Below are positions 19,032 through 24,918 of a stretch of DNA of 24,918 nucleotides, piece after piece. Source of the stretch: Chara braunii. Lineage: Eukaryota; Streptophyta; Charophyceae; Charales; Characeae. Where the stretch lies: assembly GCA_003427395.1 (NCBI GenBank), contig BFEA01000355.1, forward strand, positions 635,178 to 660,095, read 5' to 3'. Below the pieces are notes generated by a model. The model was not told where the DNA came from and searched no databases. It saw only the letters and a program-made list of their open reading frames with translations. Numbering within the stretch: the stretch's first letter is position 1; every line of letters starts with the position of its first letter. A program made the translations under genes and the position numbers.

Positions 19032-19359
19032 GCAAATCTGGAAGTTGAAAAGTAGAATCATGACTGTTTTTGCCATATCAGTCATCTCATTAGACTATAG
19101 GAATAGTAACTGGGACTCGCATAAATGAGGGAATTAGTGTATACCAGTTAATGTCAAGGGGGGAGGATAATATGAGAGTAAAAAAAAGAGAAAGTGTAAG
19201 ATAGTTAGAGTTAAGGGTTGGGTAGGGTTTTGTTAGCACCTTGGGAAGGGTGAAGCACCCAAGGCAAAAACTAAAAAGAAAAGTAAGAACACTGAAAGGT
19301 AATCTAAAAATCCGTCGTCTCTGCATTTGTATGACAGATTGACTGAGGACTGTGGGAAG
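19032..19359. other. Spacer before gag
   Basis: No coding signal is seen. GTCTCTGCATTTGTATGACAG near 19338 could be a splice acceptor before the gag ATG. The short minus-strand frames here are Ser/Leu/Phe-rich shadows. Confidence 0.4.
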
Positions 19360-20796
19360 ATGGGAGATGCCAATGGAGGACAGGGTTCCATTACAGCTGC
19401 AGAGATCGTGCGGCTGCTGGAAAGTAGGGCAATCAAAAGGTCACAACTGCCAAAAATAGAGATATTCTCTTTTCAAGGAGAGCGGGTATCCCACTGGTTA
19501 GAACTCCTGGAACAGGTTTTCAATCGGCTAACAGCGGCTGAGAAATTTACTCAGATATATGAGTACGTATGGTGGGAGTGTCGCCCAGAAGTTGAAAATA
19601 TCGTTGCAGAAGCCCAAGGTAGTTGGATCGAATTCAAGAAGGGGATGCAACGAAAGTACAAGTTGGGTGATGGGTTGTTGACAGTCGATCACCTACACAA
19701 CTTGAATAGGAATGACTTCACTACGATATGGGCTTTCGCAACAGTCTTTGAGAAGATGGCAGGAAGAGTCCCAGGGCTTTCTGAAGAAATGCAATGTGTC
19801 ATTTTCTTGGGAAAATTCTCAGGATATGCAGCGATGGAGCTGACACGAGGAGGTGCGCAAGGGAAAAAGACATCCGGAGAGACAATCAAAAGAAATTTGG
19901 CATCCGGTGACTTGGACCAAGTGTTTCATCATCAGGTGAAACTGGAAAGAAAGAAAAGGAAGGAGGTGAGCGCAATTCAGGGGGTGAATTTAGCCTTAGG
20001 AGGGGTCTTGAGTAGTATGGCGGCTCAGCTCAAGGAGATGAAGGAGCAAATGGCGTTAGGGAAGGTAATGGCAGTTGGTCAAGCAACGAACAAAAGGAGA
20101 TATGAAAAAGAAGATGAAGGGGATAAGGAAGAAGAGGAAGAAGAGCCGGAACAGACCACCAAGGCTAAAACGGCCCAGAAAAAGACCAAGAATCAACCAA
20201 CGGGGAAACAAGGAACTGGCAAGGGGCAAAATCCTCAACAAGCTGGGACGTCAGAAGCACAGACTCCCGCAGCCTAGCTCGCCCCATGGCCGGTTGTGGC
20301 TCCTATGGGTGCGTGACCCGGATTTTTTCCAGGAAATCAATGGCCTGGGTTTGGCCAGATGAGCTTGTATCCAAATCTGCCCCAAGTACAGAGGGCAGGT
20401 CAAGCACAAGGTGGAACAACAAGCGGACAACTGCCTCAGAAAGCGGAGCAAACACACGGTAATCAGAACCAAAATCAGTTCCAAGGACAAGGACACGAAC
20501 AAAGTAGAGGTACGAACGGAGGAAGAGAAAATGGTCAAGGAGGAAGAGAAAATGGTCAGGGTGGAAAATGATTTGGAGGAACAAGACATGGCGGACAAGG
20601 GGGAAGTTGGGGCAATCAAGGAGGCCCTCAGTCGGGAAACTATAATCAGATGAATTTTAACCATGTCGGTCAGGGGTATAACCAAGGATATGGTCAGGGC
20701 TATAATCAAAGCTATGGCCGAGGGTTTGGTAGGAGTGATGGACAGTGGAATGGTCAAGGATTCAGACGAGGTTGAATAAATTATAGTGAATGTATC

Positions 20797-20838
20797 TGTA
20801 CTCACTGTCAGATCAAAGGCCATACCGTGAAGAGATGC
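20797..20838 (+). other. Gag CCHC zinc knuckle
   Basis: CTHCQIKGHTVKRC has the exact C-x2-C-x4-H-x4-C spacing of retroviral nucleocapsid knuckles, which bind zinc and element RNA. Only one knuckle is present. In-frame stops lie just before (20773) and after (20860). Confidence 0.9.
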
Positions 20839-21900
20839 CATGTTAGAAAGATGAACAAGTAGGATGGGATAATTACGTCAAGCATGGATGGGGATGTGTA
20901 CGATAAGCGAGACATTGTCATTGACCCAAATATCCCTAGAGGCACGAGGAAGGAGGCACTCAGGGTTGCAGGGCTAGGACCCAGTGCCCCCGCCATGTTC
21001 CGGATATGACAGGAAAATGAGGATTCGTTTAGCAAAGTCGAAGATGCGACTGAGCTGGGGGAACAATTAAAGAAAGGACTGAAAATAGACCAAGAAGCAG
21101 AGGATGCCCCGTTGATTGAGCTTGAACCAGGAGAAGAAGGAGCAAGTGGAGAGTCAGTAAAGGACACCATGGAGAGGATGGAGGACCTAATAGGTAATAT
21201 AGGAAGGTTAAACACTCGAATGTTGGGAATATGTGAAGAGGTCAAGGTGATAGAGTTGGAAGCCCCGCACGTATTTACAATGAATCAAGGAAGTGGGGGT
21301 GAGAGACCCCGAGAACCAAATTCAAGGGCACTAAGGGCTAACTTGGTTGCAGGATCTGAGCCGACTTACCAAGCCCTTAGAAATTTTGTGCCACATACCG
21401 CTCGTCGGGCAAAGGAAGACAATACAACCAAGGAGCAGGAGCCAACTCCACCTCCTCCTCCTCGTGAACCCTCTATTGACATAGGCGAAGAGGAAGACGA
21501 TCAGGATGAACAACTGAGAGAAGAGGAGGGTAAACAAGCTGAGCAAACAGCCAAAAAGCGAAAGTAGGGGGGTAAGGAAGAAAAAGAAAAGGTCGGAGAA
21601 AAGTCCATTAAAAGGTGGAAGTATCGAACATCAATTAAAGAGGTGGCAGACCTCGAAAATTTGGTAAACAAGCTTCTCGACGGACATAACGAGCTGTTAA
21701 ATTTGAAGGAAATTCTGGCAACAGCCCCTAAGCTCAGACAATTAGTTAAGGAAAAACTGGCACGAAAGAGAGTGGCGACGGTAAAAATGAGGGATTTGAT
21801 CCCGAAGGAGGCAAACTGGACTGCCGCCGGGAGCAAGATGGATTGGAAATCCGTAGGGACTCGTTCCATATAAGTTAATATCAGGGGAAGGGGATGCCCT

Positions 21901-22245
21901 GGAATGGTAGATACCGGGGCGGAAATTAATAGTATGAATTCAGAGACGGCTGAGAGATTGAGATTAAGAGTTGATAAGAGCGATTTCGGATTCCTCAATG
22001 AAGCCAGTGGGAAGTCGGGTTATACGGGTGTGGCCTCAAATATCATTGTGGAAGTAGGGCGGATTAAGGTCCGTTTCTGCTTTTACATCATGCCGAGTCT
22101 GAATCTTCCCATATTATTAGGAAGATCCTTTTTAACGAGGTCAGAGGCTCTCATCATGAATAAACATGATGGAACTATGTACGTAATATTGTGCGACCCA
22201 GTATATGGGAATTTTGAAGTGCTCACACGTAAGAATACGGTGTGA
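21901..22245 (+). other. Retropepsin (aspartic protease) domain
   Basis: The motif VDTGAE carries the catalytic Asp in the retropepsin D-T/S-G-A signature. About 70 residues later, LPILLGRSFL matches the conserved hydrophobic-Gly segment near the C-terminus of these half-size, dimeric proteases. It is followed by a NKHDGTM segment. The domain itself has no stop, but TAA 21871 lies just upstream. Confidence 0.85.
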
Positions 22246-22374
22246 GGAAACCTGGGGAGAGGCTCCTACCGCTCGTTGAAGCCAGGGGCGACGCCGCCTG
22301 TCACTCGGTGCGCCCGCTTCGGAGGTCCTCAGCGGCCAGCAGGGATGTTTCCCTTTTTGAAATACCTGCCACGC
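22246..22374 (-). other. Leader and candidate primer site of a minus-strand element
   Basis: Read on the minus strand, the LTR end CGACA is followed by three bases and then TGGCAGGTATTTC (starting at 22371). This has the TGG expected opposite a tRNA CCA end. I cannot assign a tRNA. About 110 further bases of leader follow before the junction with the protease frame of the plus-strand element. Confidence 0.45.
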
Positions 22375-22522
22375 TGTCGAGCGCACGATCCCCGCAAGCG
22401 AGGGGACCTTCTCGACTGCGTCACGCAAGATTCGGCAGGACTTTAGTCGTGGAGCGTTGCCGCTCTGGCCGAGTGCGCCAGCCATACCTCTCGCAAACCC
22501 CTACGACAGGATAGGGTCACGC

Positions 22523-22591
22523 GAGGTACAACTTACCTCCACCTACGGGAGCTGTCACCATCCCTTAGGTGGGCGTATCCCCGTTGAGCTA
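22523..22591 (-). ncRNA. tRNA-like structured module, second copy
   Basis: On the minus strand TAGCTCAACGG (22591-22581) fits the A-box. CCACCTAAGGG (22572-22562) pairs with CCCGTAGGTGG (22549-22539) with one mismatch, around a loop containing TGGTGACAGC. GAGGTA (22539-22534) pairs with TACCTC (22528-22523) with the same AGTTG loop as copy 1. Relative to the plus-strand copy, two stem pairs changed on both sides (T-A to C-G and G-C to A-T). The outer GGCCGG/CTGGCC closure seen in copy 1 is not kept. Confidence 0.6.
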
Positions 22592-23757
22592 CCAGTCCAC
22601 AATACGAAAGCTGATCAGTTGCAATCGCAGAGGTGGACCTGTCGAGGGCGTTTCTCGTTCGGTATAGCATAGGGGGTACGCGCGGTGGGGGGACTTAGGT
22701 CCCAAGCGAGGCTCGTCGTAGGTCGATTAGGATGCATCCCACACGCCACGCGCACACTACTATAAATAAAGAACATAAAAATAAAACACACGCACACATA
22801 CATACGCACGAAACGACACAACACAAACAACGCGACAACATTCCTAGTCCCTTCAGTAGTCGTCCCATAACTCTCCGACGCGGAAACCGGATAGGCATCG
22901 CACGCGAGACTTGGTATAAAACCGCGCGGACGTAGGGATAACTCATATCGGTTCGCGATGCAAGCGTACGCAAGCGGTTGTAGTGATGGCGTACTATGCA
23001 GTACCCGTACTCATGCGGCCCTCGTTGATCTCTAGGGTCGCATTCGGTACTCAAGTGTCGGCTGACACACGCCTTGAGGGTTAATCTTTCGGCGCTGGAC
23101 AACCGCCAAGCGCGGTTGAAAACCACACCCTCTTCTGCACCTTGCGGAGAGTGGGTGGTACACAGGTTCATACCTGTGGTGGCAATCGTCTCTCATTGCC
23201 CTGAAGACCAGCTCCATCATTTGGGGTCTGGAAAAAAGTCAAGGGGTTTGACTTTGACGGCTGCCACGGACTACAACGTCCAACTATAAAAATTAACAAG
23301 CAAAATCACTCTATAAATAAACAAGCATCCCAATACCCATACATCAAATCAGAACTCGAGATAAAATAAAAGAAGGGGAAACATAATCCCATCAGGTATG
23401 CAGATCCTGCGGCACATGGTTGTCATTCTCACTGATGTCAAAGTATTACCCATATATCAAGCTCAATAATACTAACCTGCATAAGACACAAACACACACA
23501 AAAGTCACATTGTCATGCACCAATGTGGTCAACTTTACTGTTCCCTGTAACTCACTCCACGCCTCACACACTCAAGCCCCAACCACTGTCAAACTTTCCA
23601 TAAAAACCCATCAATTCTTTATAATGACCATTAAAAGAAGCCTGGTTAAAATCTTAAAAAAAACATATCAAATCTCAGGGCTAAGACATCAAGCTGAGGT
23701 ACAGGTGTAAGCAAAGTTGTGTCGTGAGCCAACGAGTCGGCGATCAACCAACTGACC

Positions 23758-23774
23758 TGTTATCAATGATAACA
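23758..23774 (-). other. Conserved LTR hairpin TTATC/GATAA, second copy
   Basis: TGTTATC and GATAACA form a perfect 7-pair stem with a 3-base loop. The position matches the hairpin at 15291-15310 in the other LTR. Confidence 0.7.
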
Positions 23775-23870
23775 TGAGATGATCCTCACAGGATCAAGTT
23801 GAAACTTAGTCCAAATCCTGAATTAAAAACGGTCAAGAAAGACCTGTTACACACATAGGTCAAATCCCAA

Positions 23871-23989
23871 AATACTTGAACTTTAAGTGTACGGAGAATA
23901 AATCCCCATATCACATCTCACTCAAATTATCATAAAACTAGGTCTTAAATCTATCTCTCCAATATACCTCAAAGAATATGGGAAATTCT
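23871..23989. other. AT-rich flank, no recognisable gene
   Basis: AT-rich flank between the minus-strand LTR and the GGCAG repeat family. Confidence 0.5.
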
Positions 23990-24330
23990 GGCAGGATCTC
24001 CCCTATACAGGGTGAATTGCCAAAAATTCTCCTACAAGAATATAATCTAACTCTTCAAAACTAAAAAAATTTCGGCAGTGCTTCCCGTAGGAAAAATGCC
24101 TTTTCAGAATTTGTACGAGACTGAATATAAAAATTCAAAAATAACTATGAGTTTACAAAGTCAAATTTTGTCAAACTCCCTGATTTAGTAAAAATTTGGG
24201 CAGCACCTCCCCTAGAAATGTGGACTTTCCAGATATAAACAAAGACAAAAGTTGCACTTTGAAAGTCAAAATTTGACCAACTCCTTGGTTTTGTAGAAAT
24301 TTCAGCAGCGCTTCCCGTAGGAAAAGTAGC
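23990..24330. repeat. Diverged tandem repeat with a GGCAG-CTTCCC core
   Basis: The core GGCAG followed by CTCCCC- or CTTCCCGTAGG-like words occurs at 23990, 24074, 24199 and 24304 (the last as AGCAG). Spacings are 84, 125 and 105 bases. AAAGTCAAA-TTTG and AACTCC words precede the last two cores. Repeats with similar wording occur in angiosperm genomes in my memory, which I cannot check here. Confidence 0.7.
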
Positions 24331-24764
24331 TACCCAAAATTTATACAGACCAAGTAAAAAAAAGATCCCAGAAAATGCGAGAACTTGATCTAAGTAAAAT
24401 AAACTTAACTCAGAAAATGTAGGAATTGAACTAACTCCTATAGCTCCAGCACGTGGCGAGCACTAACAGACTAACCTATTAAGCAACAGAAATAGACAAA
24501 ACTTGAACAAAAGACAAGACTTTGCTAACAAGTATGTCATGTCAACAACTCTTTCAACTAGTTCAAAACAAGGGTTCGTTCATTCGAAGCGTTCATTTTT
24601 CGCTTGTCCTGATCACATAAATATTAGTCATGTATCTTACTTAGTTGATTAACTTTCCAACTTGTTCTCAATCAAACCTCATGCAATCCTCAACACACTA
24701 GCCTAGCCTATCCTCACAAGGAGAAGAGTCAGACCATTGTCAACAAGCAAATCTGACTAACTTA
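24331..24764. other. No recognisable gene
   Basis: AT-rich and mixed sequence without an open frame of 60 codons or more. CAACAAGCAAATCTGACTAAC near 24741 resembles the 66-base unit that follows and may be its worn edge. Confidence 0.5.
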
Positions 24765-24918
24765 GCAAAGCGACCGGATCAGTCAGGAGCACCTCATCTT
24801 CAGCCCCATTTCAATGTTTTAGACAAACAAGCAAAGCGACCGGATCAGTCAGGAGGACCTCATCTCCAGCCCCATTTCAATATCTTAGGCAAACAAGCAA
24901 AGCGACCGGATCAGTCAG
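24765..24918. repeat. 66-base tandem repeat, running off the right edge
   Basis: GCAAAGCGACCGGATCAGTC begins at 24765, 24831 and 24897, an exact period of 66. The two complete units differ at only a few positions, so the array is young compared with the other repeats here. Its full length lies outside the window. Confidence 0.95.

Larger units (their letters stand above)
15202..22242 (+). mobile_element. Truncated LTR retroelement (gag-protease part)
   Basis: In order: 5' LTR, primer binding site, leader, small 5' ORFs, two paralogous unknown ORFs, then Gag with a zinc knuckle and a retropepsin. Reverse transcriptase, RNase H, integrase, polypurine tract and 3' LTR are missing. Sequence continuity stops near 22242, where a minus-strand LTR-bearing fragment begins. 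Gag before protease fits both Ty3- and Ty1-type elements. The tRNA-Asp-like primer site and an extra ORF before gag recall plant Ty3 lineages such as Athila and Ogre/Tat, but lineage cannot be fixed without the polymerase. Many in-frame stops show it is not functional as read. Confidence 0.85.
19360..22245 (+). pseudogene. Gag-protease polyprotein with eight in-frame stops
   Basis: One frame runs 962 codons without a frameshift. Gag packages element RNA and the protease matures it. ATG 19360 (MGDANGG) is chosen because it follows AAG, like the two upstream ORFs; ATG 19327 is an alternative. Parts in order: helical capsid-like region (19420-19970); Lys/Glu-rich linker; Gly/Gln/Asn/Tyr-rich region (20317-20770); CCHC knuckle (20797-20838); acidic coiled region with a PPPPP run (21050-21560); Lys-rich helical region; retropepsin with DTGA (21910-21921) and LLGRSFL near its end. 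Stops are TAG 20275, TGA 20314, TGA 20569, TGA 20773, TAG 20860, TGA 21007, TAG 21565 and TAA 21871. All could come from single C-to-T changes. Confidence 0.8.
22375..23870 (-). repeat. Minus-strand LTR of a related element
   Basis: The reverse complement aligns in ordered blocks with the LTR at 15202-16213 (GATAACAGGTC, ACCGCGCGTACCCC, the tRNA-like module, GAGAGGTAT, GCGC-CGACA). It is longer, about 1.5 kb against 1.0 kb, and clearly diverged, so it comes from a different family member. The outer end near 23870 is estimated from the position of the shared TTGACC word. Short open frames inside it are not taken as genes. Strong hairpins lie at 23101-23117, 23161-23178 and 23235-23255. Confidence 0.65.

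Noticed and set aside
20251-20841. 196-codon minus-strand frame opposite gag
   Set aside because: It is a Ser/Leu/Ile-rich shadow of the Gln/Gly-rich gag frame. The plus frame has a zinc knuckle and defined domains.
22695-23289. 158-codon minus-strand and 71-codon plus-strand frames
   Set aside because: They lie inside the minus-strand LTR and have no domain.
22761-23319. TATA boxes (TATAAATA at 22761 and 23312)
   Set aside because: They are on the plus strand while the LTR reads on the minus strand, and no start site is supported.

Overview
This window looks like repeat-rich nuclear DNA of a streptophyte (plant-lineage) genome. The signs are many trinucleotide and dinucleotide microsatellites, four N positions, no dense gene layout, and one large, decayed LTR retroelement with a plant-type tRNA-Asp-like primer site. 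The retropepsin end of its polyprotein resembles retroelement proteins I recall from the alga Chara braunii. That attribution comes from memory, not a search, and I hold it with moderate confidence. I see no bacterial features, rRNA, convincing tRNA gene or CRISPR array, and no intact host protein gene.

Layout. 1-325: foldback and direct repeat cluster. 326-2050: mostly uninterpretable, with one WD40-like fragment on the minus strand. 2050-2605: three diverged copies of a repeat that each keep the same bulged hairpin. 2606-4945: nothing recognised apart from a poly-T tract and purine-rich stretches. 4946-5642: four compact palindromes. 6240-9960: microsatellites and minisatellites, plus four minus-strand exon-like modules with splice-like borders that look like diverged tandem copies. 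10218-11850: two degenerate GACA-rich blocks. 11290-12835: AT-rich TTA arrays. 13411-14810: a diverged tandem array that repeatedly makes stem-TGTN-stem hairpins.

15202-22242 is the main feature, a truncated plus-strand LTR retroelement. In order it holds a 5' LTR (about 15202-16213), a tRNA-Asp-like primer binding site (16216-16233), a small acidic ORF and a proline-rich ORF. Two paralogous ORFs of unknown function follow (17193-17930 and 18318-19031). Last comes one 962-codon gag-protease reading frame (19360-22245) with a CCHC zinc knuckle and a DTGA protease motif. That frame has no frameshift but carries eight in-frame stops. No reverse transcriptase, RNase H or integrase is present. The element ends where a minus-strand LTR of a related family begins (22375 to about 23870), so the two LTRs face each other.

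Both LTRs carry the same tRNA-like module: an A-box, a long hairpin with a conserved TGGTGACAGC loop, and a second GAGGTA/TACCTC hairpin. The long stem shows compensatory base changes between copies. The window ends in two tandem repeat families: GGCAG-containing units at 23990-24330 and an exact 66-bp period from 24765 to the edge.

The best candidates for something undescribed are the duplicated pre-gag ORF family, the LTR tRNA-like module and the TGTN hairpin array.
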